A stretch of DNA of 64,000 bases from Bacteroidota bacterium (GCA_013286565.1 JABDFM010000003.1:1-64000); one strand, 5' to 3'. Shown: positions 43,322 to 52,138, numbered from the stretch's first letter. Notes: generated by a model from the letters alone, not told the origin. Translations and numbers: made by a program.

Positions 43322-43945
43322 ATGATACCACAACGCCGCAGTACATTTATTACCAAATTGTTTGCACCATACCTGGCATACAAGCTGCGCAAGGCATTCC
43401 ATGTTTTTAAACACGACGGGGTGGACATCATGTCGGGGCATTCCATCCTGTTATTATGCAATCATTTTAGCTGGTGGGATGGATTCTGGGCCGGGCAATT
43501 AACGCATACTTACCTGCACCGCGATTTTCATATTATGATGCAAGAAGATCATATCAAAAAAAGGATGTTCTTTAATCGTTTGGGCGGGTTCTCGATCAAT
43601 AGGAAATCAAAAGAAGTGATTACGTCTTTACAGTATGCCGCAACCCTGCTTGGTGATCCTAAGAACCTGGTTACCATTTTCCCGCAGGGGGAATTGGTAT
43701 CCAATCATACAGAAGAAATAAATATAGAGCGTGGTATCGATTATATCGTAAAAAAAATAAAAGGCGATTGCCAGGTCATCTATTATTCGGCCTTCATCGA
43801 GTATTTTGAGAGCCTGAAGCCATCAGTGTATATTCATTTTTTAAACTGCGGTACCAACCATGATTTTGATTATGAAAAGGTAAAGGTTTTAATCAACGAT
43901 CATCATAAAAAAGCGCTGAAAGAACAGGTAAATGTAAAACACTGA
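43322..43945 (+). CDS. PlsC-type lysophospholipid acyltransferase
   Basis: 207-residue membrane-associated acyltransferase. The catalytic HX4D motif is NHFSWWDGFW, and the later substrate motif is FPQGELVSNH (a variant of the usual FPEG). GGFSINRKSKE lies between, as in 1-acyl-glycerol-3-phosphate acyltransferases. Expected to transfer an acyl chain to a lysophospholipid or related lipid. ATG 43322 is chosen because an earlier in-frame ATG at 43280 lies inside a repeat. Confidence 0.87.
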   Translation: MIPQRRSTFITKLFAPYLAYKLRKAFHVFKHDGVDIMSGHSILLLCNHFSWWDGFWAGQLTHTYLHRDFHIMMQEDHIKKRMFFNRLGGFSINRKSKEVITSLQYAATLLGDPKNLVTIFPQGELVSNHTEEINIERGIDYIVKKIKGDCQVIYYSAFIEYFESLKPSVYIHFLNCGTNHDFDYEKVKVLINDHHKKALKEQVNVKH

Positions 43946-43963
43946 GACCGGGTGTTAAAAACC

Positions 43964-43996
43964 TTGGTTCAAACCATTTTTTTTGCCGTAAATTTG
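43964..43996 (+). promoter_or_regulatory. Promoter of ispH
   Basis: TTG (43964-43966), 22 bases, TAAATTTG (43989-43996): a good Bacteroidota promoter. It ends 7 bases before the ATG at 44004, so the leader is minimal. Confidence 0.6.
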
Positions 43997-44003
43997 CAAC
44001 GCA

Positions 44004-44855
44004 ATGAGCAAGTATAACTTACAGGTGAGTATTGACGCAGATTCGGGCTTTTGCTTTGGCGTGGTATATGCCATTGACATGGCCGAAGAGATACTGGCCG
44101 AAGATGGCTACCTGTATTGCCTGGGCGATATTGTGCATAATGATGAGGAAGTGGAAAGGCTGAAAGCCAAAGGCCTGCGCATCATTGAGCATGACGACCT
44201 GAAAGACCTGCACAATGAAAAGGTACTGATCCGCGCGCATGGCGAGGCCCCGGAAACTTATCGTTTAGCTTTAGAGAATAATATTATGCTGATAGATGCC
44301 TCTTGCCCGGTAGTTTTAAAGCTGCAAAACCGGATAAAGACCTCGCACGACAGCGACGAAAAAATATTGATATTCGGCAAGCATGGTCATGCCGAGGTGA
44401 TTGGGCTTGCCGGGCAAACTAATAATGAGGCGCTGGTTTTCCAGGATATTGCCGAACTGGACAATGTTGAACTGCCTGAAAAGATCACCTTATACAGCCA
44501 GACCACCAAAAGCACCGAAAAATTCTACAATATCAAAAACGAATTGATATCAAGGGGATATGATGTAAGGGCGAATGATACCATTTGCCGCCAGGTATCC
44601 AACCGGGATAAGGACCTGCCCGCATTTGTGACAAAGTTTGATAAGATCGTATTTGTATCGGGCCGTAAATCATCCAACGGAAAAGTGTTGTTCGAGGTTT
44701 GCCGCAAACATAATCCCAACACTTATTTTATATCATCTTCTGATGAGCTCAATAGCTCCATGTTTACTCCCGGCGATAAAGTGGGCATAGCCGGGGCCAC
44801 ATCCACCCCCATGTGGTTAATGGAAGAGGTTAAGGCTGAGTTGGAGAAATACTAG
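44004..44855 (+). CDS. ispH: 4-hydroxy-3-methylbut-2-enyl diphosphate reductase
   Basis: 283-residue IspH (LytB), last enzyme of the MEP isoprenoid pathway, giving IPP and DMAPP with a 4Fe-4S cluster. The cluster cysteines are Cys17 (SGFCFGV), Cys101 (DASCPVV) and Cys195 (DTICRQ). Active-site HGH in FGKHGHAEVIG and TTKSTEKF are present. Length matches the short form. It is monocistronic with a near-leaderless promoter and is followed by an inverted-repeat element. Confidence 0.96.
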   Translation: MSKYNLQVSIDADSGFCFGVVYAIDMAEEILAEDGYLYCLGDIVHNDEEVERLKAKGLRIIEHDDLKDLHNEKVLIRAHGEAPETYRLALENNIMLIDASCPVVLKLQNRIKTSHDSDEKILIFGKHGHAEVIGLAGQTNNEALVFQDIAELDNVELPEKITLYSQTTKSTEKFYNIKNELISRGYDVRANDTICRQVSNRDKDLPAFVTKFDKIVFVSGRKSSNGKVLFEVCRKHNPNTYFISSSDELNSSMFTPGDKVGIAGATSTPMWLMEEVKAELEKY

Positions 44856-44871
44856 GCCCAAATACCCATCC

Positions 44872-44965
44872 TGTCATTTCGACGAGGAACGAGGAGAAAT
44901 CTTAAAGAAGCGAAAAGCGGGTCATGCAAGTTGTATAAGATTTCTCTCTGCCGTTCGAAATGACA
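44872..44965. repeat. GAACGAGG inverted-repeat element, copy 2
   Basis: TGTCATTTCGACGAGGAACG at the left and CCGTTCGAAATGACA at the right, with AAATCTTA / TAAGATTT inside. Same family as 27356-27449 and 55831-55925. It lies between ispH and hemH. Confidence 0.85.
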
Positions 44966-45030
44966 AGTTTCTATTTTTTCATCAATTCGTAATAATTCCC
45001 CTGTTAGGGGGTTAGGGGCCAAAATTATTT

Positions 45031-45038
45031 TACTTTTG
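45031..45038 (+). promoter_or_regulatory. -7 element before hemH
   Basis: TACTTTTG matches TAnnTTTG and ends 16 bases before the hemH ATG. The -33 half is not obvious. Confidence 0.45.
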
Positions 45039-45054
45039 CCACCACAAAATTATT

Positions 45055-46077
45055 ATGGGTAAAAAGGGAGTTTTATTAGTCAATTTAGGCACACCTGATA
45101 GTCCTTCAACTGCGGATGTGCGAAAATATCTCAGGGAGTTTTTGATGGACCCGCGGGTGATCGACATTAATCCATTGTCGCGTACGCTATTGGTTAAAGG
45201 TATTATCGCACCAACCCGCGGACCGAAATCGGCTAAACTGTATCAAAAAATATGGGACGAAAAAACCGGCTCACCTTTATTGCATTACAGCCTTTTACAA
45301 CAGCAATTATTACAACAGCGTTTGGGTGACGATTATACGGTCGAACTGGCCATGCGTTATCAAAGCCCTTCCATCGCTTCGGCACTGATCAGGCTAAAAG
45401 AGGCTTTGGTTGATGACATCAAAGTGATCCCGCTTTTCCCGCAGTATGCTTCGGCCAGTACGGGTTCTGTTTATGATAAAGTGATGGAACTACTGATCGA
45501 TTGGCCCACAAAACCCAATGTGTCTTTTATCAATTCATTCCATGATAATGAGCTGATGATCGAAACCTTTGCCGATAACGCCAGGAAGTATGATCCCGAA
45601 AGTTTCGACCACATCCTTTTCAGTTTTCACGGTCTGCCACAAAGGCAGCTTATAAAATCGGATCATACCCATAACCATTGCCTTAAAGTAAATGATTGTT
45701 GCGCTACCATTATTGATGCCAATAAATTCTGTTACTCGGCGCAATCGCATCATACCGCCAAACTGATTGCCGAAAAGTTAAATATCCCGAAAGAAAAATA
45801 CACCATTTGCTTTCAATCACGCCTGGGCAGCGATCCCTGGGTGCAACCCTACACCAGTGAGATTGTAGCCAAACTGGCTAAAGAAGGGAAAAAACGCCTG
45901 CTAGTATTTTGCCCGGCTTTTGTAGCCGACTGCCTGGAAACGGTTTACGAAGTAACTGTTGAATACGGCGACGAGTTTAAAGCACTGGGAGGCGAGCATG
46001 TGCAACTGGTAGAAAGTTTGAATGATTCGCCCAAATTTATTGAGGCGCTGGAAAAAATGGCGAAGGCTCTATCTTAA
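45055..46077 (+). CDS. hemH: Ferrochelatase
   Basis: 340-residue ferrochelatase inserting ferrous iron into a porphyrin to finish haem or its coproporphyrin precursor. The N-terminal LVNLGTPDSP, the FPQYASASTGSVYDKV segment, the catalytic His192 in FSFHGLPQRQL and the CFQSRLGSDPWVQPYT motif are all family signatures. Its 3' end overlaps the convergent cytochrome-b5-like gene by 9 bases. Confidence 0.95.
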   Translation: MGKKGVLLVNLGTPDSPSTADVRKYLREFLMDPRVIDINPLSRTLLVKGIIAPTRGPKSAKLYQKIWDEKTGSPLLHYSLLQQQLLQQRLGDDYTVELAMRYQSPSIASALIRLKEALVDDIKVIPLFPQYASASTGSVYDKVMELLIDWPTKPNVSFINSFHDNELMIETFADNARKYDPESFDHILFSFHGLPQRQLIKSDHTHNHCLKVNDCCATIIDANKFCYSAQSHHTAKLIAEKLNIPKEKYTICFQSRLGSDPWVQPYTSEIVAKLAKEGKKRLLVFCPAFVADCLETVYEVTVEYGDEFKALGGEHVQLVESLNDSPKFIEALEKMAKALS

Positions 46078-46305
46078 TTTCCCTATCACGTCAAAGTGCT
46101 CAAATACCCATTCATCATGCGGTGCATCGGGTAACTCATGCGTAAGGTCCTGTCCTGCCCAATGCTCATAGTGCTTACCATTGCGCCATAGGCGGCTCCG
46201 GCTCACATCATAGATCAATCCTTTGTAAGCTATCCATATTTCGGGCTTATCCTGCCCATTGCGTAATGCCAGTTGTGATTTGGTATAAAGAGGTAAGTCG
46301 CTCAT
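46069..46305 (-). CDS. Small cytochrome-b5-like haem/steroid-binding domain protein
   Basis: 78-residue soluble protein of the cytochrome b5-like family: LPLYTKSQLALRNGQDKPEIWIAYKGLIYDVSRSRLW at the start and YEHWAGQDLTHELPDAPH later, matching the compact single-domain bacterial type. The two His that may ligate haem are in HYEHWAG and ELPDAPH. ATG at 46305 is preferred; the frame continues upstream to 46497 but only through a repeat and a terminator. The stop overlaps the hemH 3' end on the opposite strand. Confidence 0.8.
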   Translation of the reverse strand: MSDLPLYTKSQLALRNGQDKPEIWIAYKGLIYDVSRSRLWRNGKHYEHWAGQDLTHELPDAPHDEWVFEHFDVIGKLR

Positions 46306-46364
46306 TCTGCTATGCTTGTTTACCAGGGAAACAGCTTTGAAATATAGCATTAATTTATTTAACT

Positions 46365-46398
46365 CCCTCTCTCCCGGAGAGGGCCGGGGTGAGGCCCA
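46365..46398. repeat. C/G-rich hairpin repeat (CTCTCCCGGAGAG core)
   Basis: CCCTCTCTCCCGGAGAGGG is a near-palindrome of the same CCCCTCTCC/GGAGAGGGG family as 43264-43292 and 55793-55820. It lies between the second sigma gene and the cytochrome-b5-like gene. Confidence 0.6.
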
Positions 46399-46399
46399 C

Positions 46400-46432
46400 A
46401 AAAAAAGAGGAACCAGTCGTAACGGGTTCCTC
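46400..46432 (-). terminator. Terminator of the second ECF sigma gene
   Basis: Stem GAGGAACC (46407-46414) / GGTTCCTC (46425-46432), followed on the minus strand by a run of T (46400-46406). It lies 24 bases after the sigma-factor stop. Confidence 0.75.
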
Positions 46433-46456
46433 TCGGATATATGGTGTTTAATTGTT

Positions 46457-46993
46457 TTAATCCTCGGCGTAAACCGGCTTTTTGATACCATTATCATAGG
46501 CTTTCAAATTTTTCTTTAAAAGCTTGCGTGCTACGTGGATGCGTGTTTTAACGGTCCCGATAGGGATAATTAAATGGTCGGCTATCTCATGATATTTATG
46601 GCCTTCAAAATACATGGTGAATGGCACGTAATAATCATCCGGCAGCCTGTCTAAAGCTTTTTTGATATCATCCATTACAAATTTTGATTCGCCGCTATTT
46701 TTAGTTGAGCTGAAAACCAGGTTGGCTGAAGATATCTCTTCCGACTTGGTTACGAATGTGCTCATCTTAACAAAACGACGGTAATTGTTGATGAATGTAT
46801 TTTTCATGATAGTGTATAACCATCCTTTTAAATTGGTTCCTTCTTTAAACTTATTATAATAAGTTATGGCTTTCAACATTGTATCCTGAACAAGGTCGTT
46901 AGCATCATCGGCGTCGCGGGTGAAGTGAAGTGCGTAAGACCTCAGTGAAGTCGCCTGACGTAGTACCATGGTGTTAAACTCGATTGCTGTCAT
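46457..46993 (-). CDS. ECF-type RNA polymerase sigma factor
   Basis: 178-residue sigma factor. Region 2 contains DADDANDLVQDTMLKAITYYNKF and GWLYTIMKNTFINNYRR. Region 4 contains LDRLPDDYYVPFTMYFEGHKYHEIADHL and GTVKTRIHVARKLLKKNL. The ATG at 46993 is chosen; an upstream GTG/TTG extension would overlap the promoter. No anti-sigma gene follows. Very similar stand-alone ECF factors are conserved across Sphingobacteriaceae, from memory. Confidence 0.92.
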   Translation of the reverse strand: MTAIEFNTMVLRQATSLRSYALHFTRDADDANDLVQDTMLKAITYYNKFKEGTNLKGWLYTIMKNTFINNYRRFVKMSTFVTKSEEISSANLVFSSTKNSGESKFVMDDIKKALDRLPDDYYVPFTMYFEGHKYHEIADHLIIPIGTVKTRIHVARKLLKKNLKAYDNGIKKPVYAED

Positions 46994-47021
46994 ATTGTTA
47001 ATGTTTGTATGTTGTAGTAGA

Positions 47022-47053
47022 CAAACATGATACCGCTTTCTAAAAACACCAAA
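47022..47053 (-). promoter_or_regulatory. Candidate promoter of the second ECF sigma gene
   Basis: On the minus strand TTTG (47050-47053), 20 bases, CATGTTTG (47022-47029): one mismatch to TAnnTTTG. It predicts a leader of about 22 bases. Confidence 0.45.
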
Positions 47054-47246
47054 GCTGAACACTAAAAAGGACGATCAGAAAATCAAAAAAGCAGAGGGTA
47101 GATCGTGGATAGGAAAAGGTTCATAAAAACCTTAAAAACAACTGTTTATCATATTATTGTCAGCTTTTATGGAAATAAACCGGGAAGATTTTATGGAAAA
47201 TACAAGGAGTATTTGAGGGCCGAAACCTGCCTTTAATGAAATAAAT

Positions 47247-48266
47247 TTAACTAATAATATTGACCTCTCTATCCAACACAATGCCAAATTTAGTGTACAC
47301 ACTGTCTATGATTTGCGACGAAAGACTGTACACTTCTTCGCCCGTTGCGCCTCCGTGGTTCACCAAAACCAGTGCCTGGTTCTTCCATGTTCCGGTGTGG
47401 CCAACTACTTTCCCCTTCCATCCACACTGTTCAATAAGCCATCCGGCAGCCAGTTTTACCAGGCCATCCCCTGCGGGATAATGCACCACTTCCGGAAATT
47501 TTGATTGTACTTCGTGAAATTGCTCATCAGCAATAACCGGGTTTTTAAAAAAACTGCCCGCGTTACCAATGGTAGATGGGTCGGGCAGTTTGGATACCCG
47601 GATATGGGAAACTACTTGTGATACCTCTTTAATGGTAGGGCTGCTGATATTGCGGTTAGCCAGCTCCTGCTCTATCGCCCCATATTTTAGATTAATGTTT
47701 GGAATAAGAGACAATTGGAATTTTACCGATACGATGATAAGCTTCTCTTTCAGTTCATTTTTGAATATGCTGTCGCGATAGCCAAATTGGCAATCCTCCT
47801 TGCTAAAGGTTTTAAATTCACCGGTGGCTATTTCAAAAGCGCGGCAGCTGCGAAACACATCCTTCAGCTCCACCCCGTAAGCGCCGATATTTTGTATGGG
47901 TGATGCGCCAACTGAACCGGGGATCAGGCTCAGGTTTTCTATACCGGCATAATCACGGGCAACGCAAAAGTTAACCAGGTCATTCCAAACCTCGCCGGCG
48001 CCCGCTTCAATAAAAACCTCCTGGTGGTTAATGCGGTGCTCGATACCCCGGATGTTTATCCGGATCACCAATCCGTCAAAGTCCTTCACAAACAACATAT
48101 TGCTGCCGCCGCCGAGGATAAGCCTTGGCATTTGCAGCCACTGCGGGTCCATAAATAGCTCAACCAACTCATCTTCGTGGTTGATCTCAACGAAATACCG
48201 CGCCGAAGCATCAATGCCAAACGTATTAAAGTTTTTCAGCGAAAAGTTTTCGAGTATCTGCAGCAT
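47247..48266 (-). CDS. murB: UDP-N-acetylenolpyruvoylglucosamine reductase
   Basis: 339-residue MurB, the flavoenzyme that makes UDP-N-acetylmuramate for peptidoglycan. FAD-binding signatures are LGGGSNMLFVKDFDGLVI and LIPGSVGASPIQNIGAYGVEL. The substrate Tyr/Arg region is GYRDSIFK, the catalytic Ser lies in GNAGSFFKNP and the C-terminal Glu in LDREVNII. Length agrees with type I MurB. It is monocistronic here, away from the other mur genes. Confidence 0.95.
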   Translation of the reverse strand: MLQILENFSLKNFNTFGIDASARYFVEINHEDELVELFMDPQWLQMPRLILGGGSNMLFVKDFDGLVIRINIRGIEHRINHQEVFIEAGAGEVWNDLVNFCVARDYAGIENLSLIPGSVGASPIQNIGAYGVELKDVFRSCRAFEIATGEFKTFSKEDCQFGYRDSIFKNELKEKLIIVSVKFQLSLIPNINLKYGAIEQELANRNISSPTIKEVSQVVSHIRVSKLPDPSTIGNAGSFFKNPVIADEQFHEVQSKFPEVVHYPAGDGLVKLAAGWLIEQCGWKGKVVGHTGTWKNQALVLVNHGGATGEEVYSLSSQIIDSVYTKFGIVLDREVNIIS

Positions 48267-48332
48267 GCGGTTTTAATTTCGGATTTCGGAGGTCGAATTT
48301 CGGAATTTATTTTTGGATTGGGTGCCTGGGAT

Positions 48333-48947
48333 TCAAATCAGCTCTATCTGCGGTGTTAGTCCTGCCCTAAAAGCATTCACAATTGACTTTGGTGTAAGCA
48401 CGGTTACCATTTTCGTATCTGGAAGTCCTTCCCTTTCGGCATAACCAAACGGCGACCATTGAAAAACTGAACCGCTGTATAGTAAATAAGGCTTATCGTT
48501 CAGTTCGATAAAAGTGCCATCCGGGAGTGTAGCTAACCGATCTTCATACTTTACTTTTGATCCGTTTTTATCAATTCTTTCTTTATGTAGTACAGCGTCG
48601 ATCTGCTGTATGGAAACATCGTCAGCAAAAGCATATTCCGTGTTTCCTTTTAACCAAAAGGATTTGAATTTGTTAAAATCCGCTCGCCGGCACTCAAAAC
48701 AAGGACGGTGGCCTGCGGCATAAGCGGTGGCCTCGTCGTAAAAAAACAGTTCGGTGTACCGCCGGGGAGCCATTACCGTTCTTCTTCGTCCCCTGAATTC
48801 GAGCAGGCAAGTAAGCCAGGCCTTTAATTTAAAGGAACCCAATATATGCTGGTCTTCATCATGTATTATTCCGCGGTTACCCATCCATGCGCCGCGAGCC
48901 GGAGTTTTAATAAGCTGACCATAAGGGGTTACACGGTTTTGAAGCAT
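48333..48947 (-). CDS. Conserved protein with HRPCFECRR motif, unknown function
   Basis: 204-residue protein that I do not recognise by name. It is rich in conserved-looking polar motifs: TPARGAWMGNRGIIHDE at the N-terminus, LEFRGRRRTVMAPRRYTELFFYDE, and AAGHRPCFECRRADFN, where His-x-Pro-Cys-x-x-Cys-Arg could bind metal as in Ada-type or treble-clef modules. The C-terminal half has a beta-rich FIELNDKPYLLYSGSVFQWSPFGY segment. No signal peptide, so cytoplasmic. A nucleic-acid-related role is a guess from the basic motifs only. Confidence 0.75.
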   Translation of the reverse strand: MLQNRVTPYGQLIKTPARGAWMGNRGIIHDEDQHILGSFKLKAWLTCLLEFRGRRRTVMAPRRYTELFFYDEATAYAAGHRPCFECRRADFNKFKSFWLKGNTEYAFADDVSIQQIDAVLHKERIDKNGSKVKYEDRLATLPDGTFIELNDKPYLLYSGSVFQWSPFGYAEREGLPDTKMVTVLTPKSIVNAFRAGLTPQIELI

Positions 48948-49012
48948 GGGGGTTTTAATACGGATTGCGGAAGGTGAATTTCGGAATTTAATTTGAAATT
49001 GCGGCTGTATTG

Positions 49013-49045
49013 AAACTTACGAAGTCTTAAAGACTTCGTAAGTTT
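49013..49045. repeat. ACTTACGAAGT hairpin, copy 3
   Basis: AAACTTACGAAGTCTT (49013-49028) and its exact inverse (49030-49045) with a one-base centre. It lies 10 bases after the stop of the PEP-mutase-like gene. Confidence 0.8.
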
Positions 49046-49055
49046 TGTTAATCCC

Positions 49056-49892
49056 CTAAAACATCCCGTTCAAATCCTTATAAGGAATAGCGCTATTGGC
49101 AAACTGGAAAGTACCTTTAGTTTTAATCTCCTTCGCCGCGCTGATAAATGCCCTAAAAGCAGCGCGGGATAATGACGAGCCCAAACTTATACGTTTAACG
49201 CCCATAGCGAATAGGTCATCTACGGTCAGGTCGGTACCAGCGAGCCCCATGATCACATTAAGCGGACGATCGATTTCTTTCAATACCGATTCAATATCCT
49301 GTTTATGCCTGAGGCCGGGAGCGAACAGCACATCGGCCCCTGCTTCCTGGAAATGCTGGAGGCGCTTGATTGTATCTTTGAGATCAGTCCGGCCATAAAG
49401 AAAGTTTTCGGCCCTGCCGGTAATTAAAAATGGGAAGGATAGTTTCCGGGCAGCTTCAACAGCAACCCTTATCCGTTCTGTAGCTTCCGCCAGTTCATAA
49501 ATCGGGGCGTTGGCTATTCCCGTTGCATCTTCTATAGAGCCTGCTACCAATCCTGCCTCAGCCGCTAAAGCGATCGTTTTCGCGATCCCTTCTGCAGAAA
49601 CGCTGTAGCCGCTTTCGAGGTCAGCGCTCACCGGCAAATGTGTAGCTGCAATAATTTCTTTTGCATTATCAAGTACTTCCTGCAATGTCACCGAACCTGA
49701 GCTATCGCTTTTGGCTAATGAAAAGGCCAGTCCGGCACTGGTTGTAGCCAGCGCCTCAAATCCCATAGCAGCCAATATTTTGGCTGTCCCCGCATCCCAT
49801 GGATTGGGGATCACAAAACAACCGGGCCGCTCATGAAGCGATTTAAATAATTGTGCTTTATCAGATTGGGATACTACTGAATTGTCATTCAT
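49056..49892 (-). CDS. PEP mutase / isocitrate lyase family protein
   Basis: 278-residue TIM-barrel enzyme of the isocitrate lyase/PEP phosphomutase superfamily, likely a C-C lyase acting on an alpha-hydroxy or phosphono acid. GCFVIPNPWDAGTAKIL, LPVSADLESGYS with metal-binding Asp, and GSIEDATG are family signatures. The ATG at 49892 begins the family-like part; the frame runs 19 codons further upstream into a repeat patch. The exact substrate (methylisocitrate, oxaloacetate or other) is not determined. Confidence 0.88.
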   Translation of the reverse strand: MNDNSVVSQSDKAQLFKSLHERPGCFVIPNPWDAGTAKILAAMGFEALATTSAGLAFSLAKSDSSGSVTLQEVLDNAKEIIAATHLPVSADLESGYSVSAEGIAKTIALAAEAGLVAGSIEDATGIANAPIYELAEATERIRVAVEAARKLSFPFLITGRAENFLYGRTDLKDTIKRLQHFQEAGADVLFAPGLRHKQDIESVLKEIDRPLNVIMGLAGTDLTVDDLFAMGVKRISLGSSLSRAAFRAFISAAKEIKTKGTFQFANSAIPYKDLNGMF

Positions 49893-49985
49893 ATCGAAAT
49901 GGTCTAACTGCCACTTAAAGCTGTCAATTTCAAAATCCCACACCCACATTCAATAATCTCGAAATCGTAAATCCGAATTCCGAAA

Positions 49986-51389
49986 TCAAATATGTATCGG
50001 CCGGTTATCCGTAGCGGCCAAACAAGCCTCGCGGAATGCTTCAGTATAGGTTGGGTGTGCATGGCTCATTCTTGAAATATCCTCGGCTGATGCACGATAT
50101 TCCATCGCTACCACGGCTTCGGCTATCATATCCGCAGCACGTGGGCCGATCATGTGTACGCCTAATATTTCATCAGTTGTCGCGTCAGCTAAAACTTTTA
50201 CAAAGCCGTCCATATCTCCGCTAGCTACCGCGCGTCCGCTTGCGCGGAAAGGGAACGAACCTGCTTTATATTTAGCGCCTTTTTCTTTCAATTGCTCCTC
50301 AGTTTGCCCAACTGCAGCAACTTCGGGCCAGGTATATACTACGCCAGGTATCAGGTTATAATCAATATGTGGTTTCTGGCCGACAATGCTTTCGGCTACC
50401 AAAGTACCTTCGTCTTCTGCCTTATGGGCCAGCATCGCGCCACGGATCACATCGCCGATGGCGTAAACACCTTTAACGCTGGTTTCCAAATGCTCATTAA
50501 CGGTAATTTTCCGTCCACGTTCTTCAACAGTAATGCCGATCTTATCTAAACCTAAATTATCGGTATAAGCTATACGGCCTACAGCAACCAGGCAATAATC
50601 GCCTTTCAATTCCTTTTTGTCTCCATTTGGAGCATCAAATGTTACGGTCACTTCTTTGCCTTTTACAGTCGCCCCGGTTACTTTATGGCCGGTGTAAAAT
50701 TCCATGCCTTGTTTGGTCAGTACTTTTTGCAGCTCCTTGCCTAATCCCCTGTCCATAGTCGGGATGATGGAATCCATAAATTCGATCACGGATACTTTAG
50801 CGCCCAACCGCGAGTACACCGAACCCAGTTCCAAACCGATCACGCCGCCGCCGATCAATATCAAATGCTTCGGTACTTCGGTTAAGGTTAAAGCCTCGGT
50901 CGAGGTAATGATGCGTTTTTTATCGATCTTGATAAATGGCAGGCTTGATGGTTTTGAGCCTGTAGCTATGATAATGTTTTTGCCGGTGATCTCCTGCTCT
51001 GTACCGTCAGCTTTTTTTATGATGATGGTATTTTTATCCTTGAATGAGCCGATGCCCTGGTAACCGTCTATCTTATTTTTCTTGAAAAGGAAGCTGATAC
51101 CGCTGGTGTTTTTTGCCACCACATCCACTTTACGCTTCATCATCTGCTCCATATCAATCGACAAATTATCCAGGTTGATACCATGCGTTTTGAAAGCATG
51201 GGAAGCATTATAATAATGTTCGGACGAATCCAGTAAAGCTTTGGAAGGGATACAGCCTACGTTTAAGCAAGTACCTCCATAAGTGGCATATTTTTCAATA
51301 CAGGCGGTTTTTAACCCCAGTTGCGCGCAGCGAATAGCCGCTACATACCCACCTGGACCCGAACCGATAACGATAACATCATATTGCAT
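49986..51389 (-). CDS. lpd: Dihydrolipoyl dehydrogenase (E3)
   Basis: 467-residue flavoprotein that reoxidises lipoyl groups of 2-oxoacid dehydrogenase complexes with NAD. Visible are GSGPGGYVAAIRCAQLG (FAD site), the redox-active pair in GGTCLNVGCIPSKALL, the NAD motif GGGVIGLELGSVYSRLG and the C-terminal HAHPTYTEAF with the catalytic His. It could serve the pyruvate dehydrogenase E1/E2 genes about 8 kb away on the same strand. A TACCTTTG -7 element lies upstream. Confidence 0.96.
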   Translation of the reverse strand: MQYDVIVIGSGPGGYVAAIRCAQLGLKTACIEKYATYGGTCLNVGCIPSKALLDSSEHYYNASHAFKTHGINLDNLSIDMEQMMKRKVDVVAKNTSGISFLFKKNKIDGYQGIGSFKDKNTIIIKKADGTEQEITGKNIIIATGSKPSSLPFIKIDKKRIITSTEALTLTEVPKHLILIGGGVIGLELGSVYSRLGAKVSVIEFMDSIIPTMDRGLGKELQKVLTKQGMEFYTGHKVTGATVKGKEVTVTFDAPNGDKKELKGDYCLVAVGRIAYTDNLGLDKIGITVEERGRKITVNEHLETSVKGVYAIGDVIRGAMLAHKAEDEGTLVAESIVGQKPHIDYNLIPGVVYTWPEVAAVGQTEEQLKEKGAKYKAGSFPFRASGRAVASGDMDGFVKVLADATTDEILGVHMIGPRAADMIAEAVVAMEYRASAEDISRMSHAHPTYTEAFREACLAATDNRPIHI

Positions 51390-51409
51390 AGCTTATAATT
51401 TATTGACGG

Positions 51410-51417
51410 CAAAGGTA
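51410..51417 (-). promoter_or_regulatory. -7 element before lpd
   Basis: Minus-strand TACCTTTG matches TAnnTTTG and gives a leader of about 15 bases. No -33 TTG at the normal distance; an 'agagattagagatt' patch lies there instead. Confidence 0.4.
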
Positions 51418-51501
51418 GGAAATTTAGAGATTAGAGATTGGTTAATTAGTGATTAGTTGACTTGCGAATTATAATGTTATCAGAAAGATTTGCGTTCTAC
51501 T

Positions 51502-51963
51502 TCACTTAGCCAGCGATCTCGAAAACCACAGGCGGATCAGGGGGCTTAAAAATATAGCAATGTAGATCAGGCTGATCCAGGGTTGGTAGATAACATAAAA
51601 TTCGTGCGGTGTTAGCGAGTAAGGGCTTTTGATCAATACAAAACCAACGAAATCGACAACCATAGCTGATATAAGCCATAGAAAGGCAAGGTACCAGGTT
51701 TCTTCCGATTGCAGCAGTGGATTTTTCTGTTCGGGTTTTTTGAAATATATCCAGGCAAAAACGGGCCATACGATCAGCATAATTAATACATGATAGGGCA
51801 CCGTTGCCACAAATACAGGCGCCTGTAAAGCACTTTGGCCGGGCGATGCCTCTGGCATTTTGAAGACCATTCCATAAGTTACTGTTGTGGCGACAGCCAG
51901 GATGGTTACAATAATGTATGCAACAAAAAATAATACGAGTGCACGTGTAAAATTCATTTTCAT
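51502..51963 (-). CDS. Four-helix membrane protein, unknown function
   Basis: 153-residue integral membrane protein with about four hydrophobic segments: ALVLFFVAYIIVTILAVATTV, HVLIMLIVWPVFAWIYF, YLAFLWLISAMVVDFVGFVL and PWISLIYIAIFLSPLI. No family motif is recognised. It has its own start, preceded by an AT-rich region shared with the divergent CocE-type gene. Inner-membrane location is expected. Confidence 0.72.
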   Translation of the reverse strand: MKMNFTRALVLFFVAYIIVTILAVATTVTYGMVFKMPEASPGQSALQAPVFVATVPYHVLIMLIVWPVFAWIYFKKPEQKNPLLQSEETWYLAFLWLISAMVVDFVGFVLIKSPYSLTPHEFYVIYQPWISLIYIAIFLSPLIRLWFSRSLAK

Positions 51964-52138
51964 TTTAGAGCATTTTGTTTTTTAGACGCTGTAAGAAATT
52001 CATAGGTTACACTAAACGATATTCGATATTCATCATTCCCTACTCGGTATTCAAAACTATGCCATTTGTAACAGTATTATCATCAATGACTTTATTAATG
52101 AATTACTTACTACATTAGAACTCTTTAATTAACTGATT

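Noticed and set aside
46306..46497. Upstream extension of the cytochrome-b5-like gene
   Set aside because: The added 64 residues are read through a C/G-rich repeat, a terminator and the end of the sigma-factor gene.
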